DNA from: an uncultured Alphaproteobacteria bacterium | GTDB taxonomy: Bacteria > Pseudomonadota > Alphaproteobacteria > Micropepsales > Micropepsaceae | DNA length: 64,000 bases | NCBI GenBank assembly: GCA_903837555.1 | Contig: CAILUV010000022.1 | Location: 1-64,000, forward strand | Direction: 5' to 3' | Shown: one piece after another, positions 51,972 to 60,612 of the stretch | How the letters are laid out: every line of letters begins with the position of its first letter | Numbering within the stretch: position 1 is the first letter of the stretch | The notes under the pieces: generated by a model | What the model saw: only the letters and a program-made list of their open reading frames with translations | Database searches by the model: none | What the model was told of the DNA's origin: nothing | Position numbers and translations under genes: made by a program

Positions 51972-53052
51972 GGCCGGGAAGCGGGCGATACGCGGCGCGG
52001 TCCATCTGGTAGGAGCCCATCCACAGCGTGTCGCCGATCACCAGCGCGGTGGCGATGCCGCCGAAAGCCGGATTGGGTTCGCCATAGGCGAGGATTTTCC
52101 AGTCCATCGCGACAGGATCGAGCTGCGCCGCCACCCAGCCGCGATGACAGGCCAGGTCGCCCTTGGCATCCAGGATCTGCTTGCGGGTGCCGCCACAGGC
52201 CGGTTCGTCGAACATCATGCCCGCCGCAATAAGCCGGTCGCCACTCCAATGGATATTGTCGAGATTGAACCAGGGTGTACGCACCTGTCGCACGGGCTTT
52301 GATGTGTCGGCGCGATCGTATACCACCACCGTCTGGGTACCCGACACCGCGACATAGAATTCGCGTTCGTCCTTCGACAGTTCGATACCGTTGTTACCGG
52401 GATGCTCGGTGCCGGGCAGCAGGCGCAGCTTCTTGTCGGACGGCTTCCACTCATAGACGCCACCCGTGATCCTGCCGCTGATAAAGTCGGCGCCGGTCAA
52501 TCCGCCTCTAAGCTGGACATTGACCAGAATGGCGCCATCGCTGGTGGCGGTGACGCTGTTGGCGCGAAAATCCGTCGGCAGCTTGACGCAGCCGGTCCAG
52601 GCCAGCACCGGCACATCGCCCCGCGCATCCAGCGCGAAGACCTGGATGCTTTCAAACGGCCCATGCGTGACCGCGTAAAGATGATAGGTGCCGGTAACGG
52701 CACGCGGGCGAAGCACCAGGCCGTGGGTGTCGATCACCGAAACATCGGGCGGCGTGGCGCAATCGGGATAGAGCTTGCGGTCGGGCCGCGACTGGCCGGT
52801 GTAAAGTGGGCGCGCGGTATTTGCTGCCGTATCAATAAGACTGATGCCGCCGCCCTTGCTCATGCCGCTGGCCACCAGCCACTTGCTGGTGCCGATCTGC
52901 AGAATGTCTTCGGGCTGGTTCAGGCCACAGAGGAAATTCAGCCCCATGGAGGGCGCGCAGTCGCCGGTGCCCTTGGCGACGGGGCGTTCCGCTTGCGCGG
53001 CGGCGGGCGCCGCCAGCGCCAGAAAAGCCAGAACGGCAAAGCGAGCCTTCAT
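51964..53052 (-). CDS. Exported beta-propeller (SMP-30/gluconolactonase-like) protein
   Basis: This is a 362-residue protein with a Sec signal (MKARFAVLAFLALAAPAAAQ). The body looks like a six-bladed propeller with NQPEDILQIGTSKWLVASG, GLVLRPRAVTGTYHLYAV, NSVTATSDGAILVN, NNGIELSKDEREFYVAVSG and a final GDTLWMGSYQMDR. The motif NGIELSKDE resembles the calcium-site strand of SMP-30 lactonases. Those enzymes open sugar lactones, which the neighbouring PQQ dehydrogenases would form in the periplasm. Several conserved cysteines (CAPSMGLNFLCG, CATPPD) suggest disulfides. It is last in a minus-strand operon after ThuA and an M28 peptidase. The lactonase function is inferred. Confidence 0.7.
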   Translation of the reverse strand: MKARFAVLAFLALAAPAAAQAERPVAKGTGDCAPSMGLNFLCGLNQPEDILQIGTSKWLVASGMSKGGGISLIDTAANTARPLYTGQSRPDRKLYPDCATPPDVSVIDTHGLVLRPRAVTGTYHLYAVTHGPFESIQVFALDARGDVPVLAWTGCVKLPTDFRANSVTATSDGAILVNVQLRGGLTGADFISGRITGGVYEWKPSDKKLRLLPGTEHPGNNGIELSKDEREFYVAVSGTQTVVVYDRADTSKPVRQVRTPWFNLDNIHWSGDRLIAAGMMFDEPACGGTRKQILDAKGDLACHRGWVAAQLDPVAMDWKILAYGEPNPAFGGIATALVIGDTLWMGSYQMDRAAYRPLPGLR

Positions 53053-53081
53053 GGGTCCCTCCCTTTTGGCGGGAGGCTAGC

Positions 53082-53996
53082 TTACTTGGCAGCCGGGCGC
53101 GACGTGTCCATGGCGGCGAAGTCGGCGCGGTAGCTGGCGCTGTCGGCAGTCGGAAAGTTTTTCGGCACCTTCTGGGTGACACGCCCCGTGGCCGCCCATT
53201 CCGCGCCGCGCTGCAGGACGGTGATGAAGCCGACGCACGAGATCGCGATGGCGTCATGGCCCAGGGTGGTGTGGAAGATGCGCCCCTTGCCGAAACGTAG
53301 CGCCATCAGCATCGGCTCATCGAATCCGGTGCCGCGATTGGACGGATCGGCATACGCGGTGGCCAGCACCGTCATGTTTTTTCCCGGTCCGCGCAGGCGG
53401 GAATAGAGCTCATCGGTATGGTGCATCCAGTTGGCGGGAAGCCCGCGCATGATGGGGTGCTGGAGGCTGCGCGCCGTGACGCGGAACGGCGTGCGCAAAC
53501 CATGCATCCCGGCGGGACCGGCGCTCGAATCGGATTCCAGCTTTCCGCCCCGGTAATACCATTTGGGTCCGGCCGGGGCGTCGCGGCCACGCCAGCCACC
53601 GACCCCGATCATCTCATTGTAAGCGGGCCAATTGGGGAAGGCGTTGTCGGCGCCATGCACCACCACCAGCCCGCCACCATTTTTCATGTAATTTTCAAAT
53701 TCGCTTTTCAGCGCCGCCGGCCAGTCCGCGCCGTCATAGTTCGAGACCACCACCTGGTATTTTGCGAAGTCGGGCCGGAAGTTTGAAAAATCGCCATCGT
53801 CGCGCGGCGCGGTCACCACCGTGACATCGAACACGCCCGCCTCTTCCAACTGTCGCTTCATGATCTGGGTGGTGAGCTTCCAGTCGTGATAGGCACCCCC
53901 GCTCTGGCCATCCAGAATCATCACCTTGATGGGCGCGGCCATCGCCACGCCGCATCCCATCAGCAGTGCCAGCAGCGCCAGGCAGATACGCTTCAT
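53082..53996 (-). CDS. Exported ThuA-domain protein
   Basis: This is a 304-residue protein with a Sec signal (MKRICLALLALLMGCGVAMA) and a ThuA (trehalose utilisation-like, class I amidotransferase fold) domain. It shows KVMILDGQSGGAYHDWKL, YQVVVSNYDGADWP, GGGLVVVHGADNAFPNWP and the late GKGRIFHTTLGHDA. ThuA proteins occur in pathways with keto-sugars, and the exact chemistry is unsettled. The start at 53996 has GGAG 8 bp upstream; upstream codons overlap the peptidase gene. It lies 19 bp after the M28 peptidase and 29 bp before the propeller gene. Confidence 0.85.
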   Translation of the reverse strand: MKRICLALLALLMGCGVAMAAPIKVMILDGQSGGAYHDWKLTTQIMKRQLEEAGVFDVTVVTAPRDDGDFSNFRPDFAKYQVVVSNYDGADWPAALKSEFENYMKNGGGLVVVHGADNAFPNWPAYNEMIGVGGWRGRDAPAGPKWYYRGGKLESDSSAGPAGMHGLRTPFRVTARSLQHPIMRGLPANWMHHTDELYSRLRGPGKNMTVLATAYADPSNRGTGFDEPMLMALRFGKGRIFHTTLGHDAIAISCVGFITVLQRGAEWAATGRVTQKVPKNFPTADSASYRADFAAMDTSRPAAK

Positions 53997-54015
53997 CTCA
54001 GATCTCCGTTCCAGC

Positions 54016-55587
54016 CTAGTCCTTGGCGAAAATGCTGCCCGCCACCCAGCGCGGCCGGGCATCGGCATCGGCGACACGGCGCAAGACAGCCGCCGCCAGC
54101 GCGTTCAGCTTCATCGCCTCGTCTTTCAGGATCGGTTGGCTGAGGTCATCCGACGGGGAATGGTAGCGGGTGGATCGCCATTCGCGCTCCATCTCGAACT
54201 GCGGCGTGCCCTTGGCGAAGCCGAATTTGGGAAACAGCGCGGGCACACCTTCGCGCACAAAGCTGTACTGGTCTGCGCGGGTGAAGGAGTTGCGGTCGGG
54301 CATGGGATCGGCCGTCACCGCGATCCCCATCGGCGCGGCGGCGGCGCGCAGATCATCGCCCAGCGAGCTTTCATCCTGGCCCGGCGAAAACACGCTGGTC
54401 AGCGGCCACAGCGGCAATGCCATGTCGAGATTCAGGTTGGCCACGATACCCGCCTTCGGCACGGTCGGGCGGCGGGCAAAATAGCTGGAGCCCAGCAGGC
54501 CTTTTTCTTCGGCGGTGAAGAACAGGAACAGGATGGAGCGTTTGGGCGGCGGCCCCGCTTTCAGACGACGCGCCATGTCCAGCACCGACGCCACGCCGGT
54601 GGCGTTGTCCATTGCGCCGTTGTAGATCGCGTCGCCATTGATGGGCGCGGCCACGCCCAGATGATCCAGATGCGCCGAGACGGTGACATATTCCGACTTG
54701 CGTTTCGGGTCGCTGCCCTCCAGTACCCCGATCACATTGGGCGAGGAAAGCTGGCTTCGGGTCGCGGCGATGCTGGCCCTCAGGCGCAACGGCAAAGCAA
54801 AACGCGGCACTGGTTTGGACGAATCCGCCAGCGCCGACAATCCGGCGAAGCTATGGCCGCTGCCCTGGAACAACAGCTCAGCCTTGGCAGGATCGAGCGC
54901 AGCGGCAAAGACGGGCGCCTTGACGTCGCGCAAGGCAGCATCGGCCAGATACATGCCGGGCTGGCGCACCAGCAGTTTTTGCCGCTCCCACAATATTTCC
55001 ACCTGCCCCGGGGTGGTCAGCCCTATCACACCCACAACCCCAAGCTTCGACAGCAGCTCCAGGCGTTCAAAACGCGCATTGGATTTGACCGCCCCGGCAA
55101 TGTCGGCTGGCCCGCCGCTGATCATCACCGCGATCTTGCCCTTGAGGTCGAGACCGGCGAAATCGTCATGGCCGTGCTTTGGCAGATGCAGGCCATAGCC
55201 GATAAACACCAGCGGCGCATCAAACTGGGGCGGGCGCGGTCCGCTGCCCGCCGAAATCAGCAAGTCATCACCCACCTTCAGCGGCGTGACGGCGCCCTTG
55301 GCGTCCACCAGTTCGGCGCGGCTGGCGGCATGGTCCACCACCTGCTGCTCGAAGGTCACCGGCTGCAAATAGCCTTCGGTGCCCGCGGGCCTGATACCTT
55401 CGCTTTTCAGGCGGCCGATCACATAATCGGCCGCACGCAGATAATCGGGCGTGCCAGTCAACCGGCCCTTCATGTCGTCATGCGCCAGGGTGCTAACATC
55501 GGCCCACCATTGCGCGGCGGGATCGGCGGCAAGGGCCGGAAGGCCAAGCAGCAGAAATACGAAAAGAAGCAAAGGGCGGCGCAGCAT
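54016..55587 (-). CDS. Exported M28-family zinc metallopeptidase
   Basis: This is a 523-residue protein with a Sec signal (MLRRPLLLFVFLLLGLPALA). A protease-associated insert (about 130-260, with FIGYGLHLPKHGHDDF) sits inside the peptidase domain. The co-catalytic zinc ligands are readable: His in VSAHLDHLGV, Asp in GAMDNATGVASV, the Glu-Glu pair in FFTAEEKGLLGS, Asp in NLNLDMALPL and His in STRYHSPSDDL. These enzymes are aminopeptidases of the periplasm or outside. It is the first gene of the operon leading to ThuA and the propeller protein. The link between peptidase and sugar genes is unclear. Confidence 0.92.
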   Translation of the reverse strand: MLRRPLLLFVFLLLGLPALAADPAAQWWADVSTLAHDDMKGRLTGTPDYLRAADYVIGRLKSEGIRPAGTEGYLQPVTFEQQVVDHAASRAELVDAKGAVTPLKVGDDLLISAGSGPRPPQFDAPLVFIGYGLHLPKHGHDDFAGLDLKGKIAVMISGGPADIAGAVKSNARFERLELLSKLGVVGVIGLTTPGQVEILWERQKLLVRQPGMYLADAALRDVKAPVFAAALDPAKAELLFQGSGHSFAGLSALADSSKPVPRFALPLRLRASIAATRSQLSSPNVIGVLEGSDPKRKSEYVTVSAHLDHLGVAAPINGDAIYNGAMDNATGVASVLDMARRLKAGPPPKRSILFLFFTAEEKGLLGSSYFARRPTVPKAGIVANLNLDMALPLWPLTSVFSPGQDESSLGDDLRAAAAPMGIAVTADPMPDRNSFTRADQYSFVREGVPALFPKFGFAKGTPQFEMEREWRSTRYHSPSDDLSQPILKDEAMKLNALAAAVLRRVADADARPRWVAGSIFAKD

Positions 55588-55722
55588 GAGGCGATCCTGA
55601 CGACATCGTCAGGCGAAATCGTGACACGCCACGCGCGCTCTGGATAGACAGGTGTCGAAGCGCTGCTAGCATGGGGCGGGGGCACATCCCGTGCCGGCCT
55701 TCACCCGATCAAGAGGAAAAAC

Positions 55723-56205
55723 ATGAAGACCTTGTGCAAATCCGCCCTGCTGGGCGCGGCCCTGTGCGCCGCCGCCACCACCGTTTGCGCGCAGGAAATC
55801 CAGCGCCTCAACCGCACCAGCCCTGTGCCGGCCATTGCCGACGCCACCGTCGTGCCGCCGGGCTACACCACCTATTACCTGTCGGGCGCCCTGCCCTCAC
55901 CGATCAAGCCCGCCGCCAATGGCCAGCCAGCCGAATGGGGCGACACCGCGCAGCAGACCCGCTCGACCCTCAACAACCTGAAAGCGGTGATGGACAAGCT
56001 GGGCATCGGCTATGGCGATGTTGTCTCCGCGCATGTCTTCCTGACACCCAATGCCAGCGCGGCGGAAATGAACAAGGTCTGGTCGACCGAATTCGGCACC
56101 GCGGCCCAGCCCAACAAGCCGGCCCGCGCCACCGTGCACATCCATTCGCTGGTGGTGCCGGGCCCGCTGATCGAAATCGAATTCACCGCCGCCAAGAAGC
56201 CTTAA
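55723..56205 (+). CDS. Sec-exported RidA-family protein
   Basis: This is a 160-residue RidA-like protein with a Sec signal (MKTLCKSALLGAALCAAATTVCAQ). The core has YTTYYLSGALPSP, TLNNLKAVMDKLGIGYGDVV, the binding Arg in KPARATVHIHSL and the Glu in LIEIEFTA. It differs from the exported RidA at 33948 in signal type and sequence. It is monocistronic with its own terminator. The Arg-Glu pair suggests imine deaminase activity, but its partner lyase is not next to it. Confidence 0.85.
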   Translation: MKTLCKSALLGAALCAAATTVCAQEIQRLNRTSPVPAIADATVVPPGYTTYYLSGALPSPIKPAANGQPAEWGDTAQQTRSTLNNLKAVMDKLGIGYGDVVSAHVFLTPNASAAEMNKVWSTEFGTAAQPNKPARATVHIHSLVVPGPLIEIEFTAAKKP

Positions 56206-56227
56206 GTTCCAGTTTCACCAAGACGCG

Positions 56228-56258
56228 AAAGGGCGGGTCGCGGTGGCCCGCCTTTTTG
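56228..56258 (+). terminator. Terminator after the second ridA-like gene
   Basis: A stem of GGCGGG with CCCGCC, extended by A/T pairs, has a nine-base loop and is followed by TTTTTGTT. It begins about 22 bp after the stop. Confidence 0.75.
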
Positions 56259-56309
56259 TTGTCCGCATCCCGCGATGGGCTACACTGCGATGGCGGTTCG
56301 GAGATCATC

Positions 56310-56573
56310 ATGGCAGTGCAAGACACCCAAAAGCAGTTGGCCGCGATCTGGGCGCAGGTTCTGGGCGTCAAAACGGTCGGCCCCGATGGCAATTTCTTCG
56401 CACTGGGCGGTCATTCGCTGCTGGGCGTCAAGCTGATCGGCGCCATTCAGGAAAAGATGGAATTGGGCGACGAACTGAAGCTGTCGGACCTGTTTGAATT
56501 TCCCACCCTGGCGGCCTTTGCCGAACATGTAGGCTCGCTGGCGGCGCCATCCAAGGAATTTGGCCAAATCTAG
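56310..56573 (+). CDS. Stand-alone acyl/peptidyl carrier protein
   Basis: This is an 87-residue carrier domain. The phosphopantetheine site is Ser36 in FFALGGHSLLGVKLIG, the NRPS-type (GGHS) rather than the fatty-acid type (DSL). The N-terminal helix TQKQLAAIWAQVLGV and C-terminal LSDLFEFPTLAAFAEHV complete the fold. GGAG lies 7 bp before the ATG. It is convergent with a phosphopantetheinyl transferase gene (4-bp overlap), which presumably loads it. No adenylation domain is nearby, so the acyl or aminoacyl donor is unknown. Confidence 0.9.
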   Translation: MAVQDTQKQLAAIWAQVLGVKTVGPDGNFFALGGHSLLGVKLIGAIQEKMELGDELKLSDLFEFPTLAAFAEHVGSLAAPSKEFGQI

Positions 56574-57211
56574 CGCGCCGGAATACTGGCCGCCGTCAGC
56601 ACCAGGTCATCGCGGACCGCAAAGCGGCCCGTCAGAAGACCCGCCGCCGAAATGGCATCGAAACCGTCGTCGCGCAGCGCGACGTGTATATCCCGGAACG
56701 ATTGGGGCGCCGCGCCCAAGGGGCTCCAGGCCTTGAAACAGGCTTCCTTGGCACTGAACAGGATTGTGGCGACGCGCATCTGAAGGTCTGGCGACAGCGC
56801 CGCCAGCAGCGCGGTTTCGTCGGCATCGAACAGGCGCGGCCACAGCTTTTGCGTCACCCCGCCCACCCGTTCGGCATCCACGCCCAGGCCCAGGAAATCG
56901 GCGCAGCGCGCCACCATGGCGGCGGCATAGCCCGCCGTATGGGTGATGCTGCCGCAAAAGCCGTCGGGCCAGAGCGGCGCGCCGCTTTTGCTTAGGCCGA
57001 TTACCCCGTCATCCCCGCCCAGCTGCGCCAGCGCAGCATGGGCGCACCACCGTCCCAGCGTGAAATCGCGGCGGCGCTTTTCGCCCGCGGCAGAGACCAG
57101 CGCGGCTTCTTCCGTCGCTATGGAGACGGGCTGGCCGACATCATCCATCTCATGGCCTGCCACACCCGGCATCAACAGGCGCGCGAGCAGACTTTGCCCC
57201 TCGCCGGTCAA
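56570..57211 (-). CDS. Sfp/EntD-type 4'-phosphopantetheinyl transferase
   Basis: This is a 213-residue PPTase. Motifs are FCGSITHTAGYAAAMVA, LGLGVDAERVGG with the metal ligands Asp112 and Glu114, and the signature FSAKEACFKAWSPL (Lys155, Glu156). It transfers phosphopantetheine from CoA to the Ser of carrier proteins; the adjacent stand-alone carrier is the obvious target. Its ATG overlaps the stop of the condensation-domain gene, so it belongs to that minus-strand cassette. The coding frame is intact although its operon neighbours are damaged. Confidence 0.9.
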   Translation of the reverse strand: MTGEGQSLLARLLMPGVAGHEMDDVGQPVSIATEEAALVSAAGEKRRRDFTLGRWCAHAALAQLGGDDGVIGLSKSGAPLWPDGFCGSITHTAGYAAAMVARCADFLGLGVDAERVGGVTQKLWPRLFDADETALLAALSPDLQMRVATILFSAKEACFKAWSPLGAAPQSFRDIHVALRDDGFDAISAAGLLTGRFAVRDDLVLTAASIPAR

Positions 57212-58718
57212 GCGCCGACCGTCTCGTCAAAGGACTGGAACAAGCGCGCGACGAACAGTTCCTGATCGGCCGGGCTGACGACATTCTGATAGAAGTGCAG
57301 CGAGGCACTCAGCTCCTCGCCTTTGTCCATCAGGTGCAGGAATATCGGCGAGCTGCGCCGCGGCCAGACCTGATCCAGCTTGACGATTTCCGGCGGCCAG
57401 GCAGATGCCTTGTCCGCGCAGTCTTTGCGTTCTGCCTTTTCGCGCGCCGTGCCCACGGAATAATAATTGAACACCGCCGGTATCTTGTTGGCGAAATTGT
57501 TCGCCTCGATCCCCGGCCGCACGCAATAGGGCGCCCAGAAATGCAGGGCTGGAATGCGCAAGGCCAGCGAAGCGTCATAGGACGCCATGATGCCGCGCAG
57601 GGTGGTTTCGAAATCCTGCGCCGGCGGCGCATGGATTTCCAGCGCGTCGGCGCAGAACATCAGCCCCACGGTGCTGGCCAGATCCAGCGCGGTGCGCTTG
57701 TCGCCCAGCACGCGGACGGGAAAGCGGTCCATCCCCGACCAGCGCGCCATGGCGCGCGAGAATATCTTCAGGCAGACCACAAAAGGCGTCACTTTCAAGG
57801 CTTCGGCGCGCGCGCACCCGGTTCAGCACCGGCGCCGGAATGGTGAAATTGCGCACCGTGCGGATGCCATTGCCCCATTGCAGCAGCGTTTTTTCCGTCG
57901 GCGAAAACATGGTGGGCTGTGCGTCGTACCAGCGGCGCCAGTAATCGATCAGCGCCGCGCCCTGAGGCGCCGTCCAGCAATTCGCGTTCCGCAAGGCTAT
58001 AGGCGTTGAACAGCACCGACGGCCCAGCCAGCGGCGCGCCGCTTTCCAGGATGTCGCGGATTTCGTCGATAATGATGTTGCGCGTTCCGGCGTCGGCGAT
58101 CATGTGGGCAGAGGAGATGACGGCCATCGCCTCGCCCTCTGGCAAGGCAATCACCTTGGCCCGCGTCAGCCAGTTGCCCTCGATGTAGTTGGTCCGGGCG
58201 CAGAATTCCCGTGCGCTGGCCTGGGCGGCCGCCGACGCGGCATCGCCTCCCAGGCTGCGAAAGTCCTCCTGCTCGATCTCGAAAGCTTCGGCGGGATTGA
58301 GCGTAGGGATCAGAACCTCACCCTGCGCCCGGAAAGACACCCGCAGCGCGTCATAGCGCGTGATCACCTGCCGCACGGCGGCGGTCACCATTTCCGGGCT
58401 GGCACGAAACTGGCTCACCATGCCGATGTTGAGCGCTATCGGCTTGCCTTCTTCCGCGCCGCCGGCAAAGCGCCACCACATTTCTTGCCCCACCGAAACC
58501 GTCAGCGGGCCTTGGGCACCCTTGATGCCCTTGATCGCCCGGGCGGCATCGCGCGCCGCCAGCCAGTGAATGATTTGCGCGCGTCGGCTGCGCAGGCCCT
58601 CGCGGTCGGAATCGGTCAGGGCGTTTTTCGGCGAGCGGTAGCGGATTTCGCCATCCACCAGCGACAGGATGATGCCACGGCTTTCCAGATCGGCGATCAG
58701 GGACGGCAAGGACGTCAT
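57208..58718 (-). pseudogene. TubC-type docking domain plus NRPS condensation domain, two frameshifts
   Basis: Three overlapping frames together encode one protein of about 500 residues. Residues 1-50 (LIADLESRGIILSLVDGE then RRAQIIHWL) look like a TubC N-terminal docking domain. From about 75 (VSVGQEMWWRF) a condensation domain follows, with SSAHMIADAGT in place of HHxxxDG: the second His and the Asp are kept, the first His and the Gly are replaced. The frame shifts once near 57970 (CGCCCTGAGGCGCC) and again near 57810 in a CGCGCGCG run. Each needs one base removed or two added to restore reading through YWRRWYDAQPTMFSP and then VTPFVVCLKIFSRAM. It overlaps both neighbours by four bases. It may be inactive, or the shifts may be sequencing errors. 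Confidence 0.75.
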
Positions 58719-59079
58719 GCGGCCTGTCTGTCATCCCTGAGCGAAAACAGCAACATGGCGACGAAAACCCCGAATGTGAGAACCGCGAAGGTCACAAAAG
58801 CCGGGACATAACTCTGCGTCATGTCAAACACCGCGCCAATGAAGCGGCTGGCAATAATGGCGAAGGCCAGAACCATGGCATATGTCCAGCCCATCGCGGC
58901 GCCGAATGACGCCGGCCCAAAGCCGGCAGCGATCAGCCCCGCCGCGGTGGGCAAGGCAAAACCCAAGGAGGCGCCGGCCATGCAGCTCGCGATCAACAAC
59001 CCCTGGTAGCTGGGAAAAAGCCACAGCAACAATTGCGCCCCGATCATCAGCACCGTCGCGGCAACGCATAACCGCGCGG
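58715..59079 (-). pseudogene. C-terminal fragment of an MFS transporter
   Basis: About 120 residues encode the last three to four helices of an MFS carrier: AATVLMIGAQLLLWLFPSYQ, GLIAAGFGPASFGAAMGWTY and VPAFVTFAVLTFGVFVAMLL, ending in a charged tail. The first eight or so helices are missing. A GTG at 59053 could start translation, but no ribosome-binding site is evident. At about 59080 the DNA continues in another frame as the N-terminus of a hydrolase gene, so this is a fusion of two gene remnants. The stop overlaps the condensation-gene ATG as ATGA, showing that the original operon was MFS-condensation-PPTase, presumably an exporter for the product. Confidence 0.75.
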
Positions 59080-59601
59080 CCGGGGCTGGTAGAGATCCAG
59101 CGTCAACGGCCGAAAGCCCCGCAACGTCTGACAGGTCACATCGAACTGGGCGCTGACGCCATCCGCGAAAGCCAGCCTCTGAGGTCCATAGGTCTTGCCG
59201 ACCGGCGCGCGCGTCACAGGCGCGGAAGCCATCGTCGCCGGCGCGGTCGGCGCGGTGAGCACCGGCGGCAGGGGGGCCGGCGCGGGGGCCGCCATCGTGA
59301 CCGGCGCAGGCTGCGCGGGCGGCGCGGCGGTCTCGGTCAGGGGGGCGGATCGCAACGCCGGGGGCGCCGTATCAGCAGGTTTGCCGGCCGGGGCTGCGGA
59401 CCAGCCTGGCGCGGGACCGGCGAGCGGCGCGACTTCGACCGGCACCGGACGCTGCAAGGTCGGCGCCGGAGCGGCAGATGCGGGCGTGGCCGTCTACCAG
59501 CCGTCGGCCGTCATGGGGGCGGCGGTCTGGGCGCAAACCATCCTACCCGCCAGCAGAGGCGGCAGGACGAACGCCCAGAAGGAAAGCCGCAATACGCGCA
59601 A
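59080..59601 (-). pseudogene. N-terminal remnant of an exported hydrolase, with internal stop
   Basis: A TTG at 59601 with GGAG 5 bp upstream starts a Sec-like signal (LRVLRLSFWAFVLPPLLAG to VCAQ). An in-frame TAG at 59494-59496 follows. Beyond it the same frame continues through a Pro/Ala-rich linker to YGPQRLAFADGVSAQFDV and LTLDLYQP near 59085. That last block looks like the beginning of an alpha/beta-hydrolase domain, just before the expected HGGG strand. There the hydrolase sequence ends and the MFS fragment begins. Both the nonsense codon and the missing catalytic domain make it non-functional. Confidence 0.65.
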
Positions 59602-59688
59602 GGAAGCTCCAGGCGCCGCCGTCAGGACGGGTTCGAAGCGGCGCGAACAAAAATACAGTGTTTCGCGCCCGCCGGGAATCAGCCCGGT

Positions 59689-60609
59689 TCAGGGCGCAGG
59701 CAGGCCCAGCGCCAATGCGGGGTTGGTCTTGGTCATCCAGTTGATATCGGCCACCGTCAGGCCCTCGCGGTGCATGGCCCGCATATAGTCCAGAAAACCG
59801 TGCGGCTGGAGCGGCGGATCGGTGCCAGGCGGCACGCCGCCAAGGTCCGTCGCCATGATGACGTGCTGCGGCCCCACCGCGCGGATCATCTCGGCATAGC
59901 GTTTCAGCTTGGCGGGCTGATCCTTGCTCAAAGTGGAGTTGTAGACGAATTCCAGATAGGCGCCTTGCGCCCCGGCTTCGCGCATCTGTTCCACCGACCA
60001 TCCCATGTCGGGCGCATGGGTGACGACGATATGCTTGACGCCACGCGGCTTGGCCTCGCGAATGATGGTGAGGCCCTCCTGCGGCGTGGCATGGCCCGTT
60101 TCCAGCACCAGGCCCGGCTGGGTGCCGATCCAGCTTATGAGCTCCAGCACGCTGGGCAGCAGCTTGCCGTCTTTGGAGATGGGGACAGTTGCGATTTTCC
60201 TGGCGCGCTTGTCCGGCGTGTCGTTGTCGAAAGTGGGAAGCCAGATCACACGGCCATAACCGCCCTTGGTGGCGACCATGCGCTTGACTGCTTCCAGATT
60301 GATGCCGCCCAGCGCGACATTCTGGGTGACGCCGCCGAAAATCTCGAAGTCCGGCACTTGCTTTCGCATCAGATAGGCGAGCGAGGCGGTGGGCTGCCAA
60401 TGGTTCTTCATCACCATGCCGCGCATCCCCAGCGACTTGGCAAGTTTGGCAAGGTCGTCCGCATCGATCTTGCGCATCACGCTGTCAGGGCCCTGATGGA
60501 CATGAAAATCGATCGCGCCCTTGAGATTTAACTCCCCGTACTGCGCGCGGGCAACCGGCGCGGTCAGGGCAAGGGCCAGCAGTGCCATGGCGGCGGTGGC
60601 AAGGCGCAT
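59689..60609 (-). CDS. Exported amidohydrolase-like protein (DUF6282 type)
   Basis: This is a 306-residue protein with a Sec signal (MRLATAAMALLALALTAPVARAQ). It has amidohydrolase-like metal motifs: IDFHVHQGPDS (His-x-His), VMKNHWQPTASL, GLVLETGHATPQEGL, IVVTHAPDMGWS and MATDLGGVPPGTDP. These suggest a TIM-barrel hydrolase of the DUF6282 group with no established substrate. It ends with TKTNPALALGL, a common amidohydrolase C-terminal pattern. It lies 3 bp after the DapA-family gene, so the two form an operon in which a lyase is cytosolic and this hydrolase exported. Confidence 0.78.
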   Translation of the reverse strand: MRLATAAMALLALALTAPVARAQYGELNLKGAIDFHVHQGPDSVMRKIDADDLAKLAKSLGMRGMVMKNHWQPTASLAYLMRKQVPDFEIFGGVTQNVALGGINLEAVKRMVATKGGYGRVIWLPTFDNDTPDKRARKIATVPISKDGKLLPSVLELISWIGTQPGLVLETGHATPQEGLTIIREAKPRGVKHIVVTHAPDMGWSVEQMREAGAQGAYLEFVYNSTLSKDQPAKLKRYAEMIRAVGPQHVIMATDLGGVPPGTDPPLQPHGFLDYMRAMHREGLTVADINWMTKTNPALALGLPAP

Positions 60610-60612
60610 GTT

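Noticed and set aside
47154-59601. Deletion junctions caused by insertion sequences
   Set aside because: No transposase fragment, inverted repeats or target duplications are visible at 47448 or 59080.
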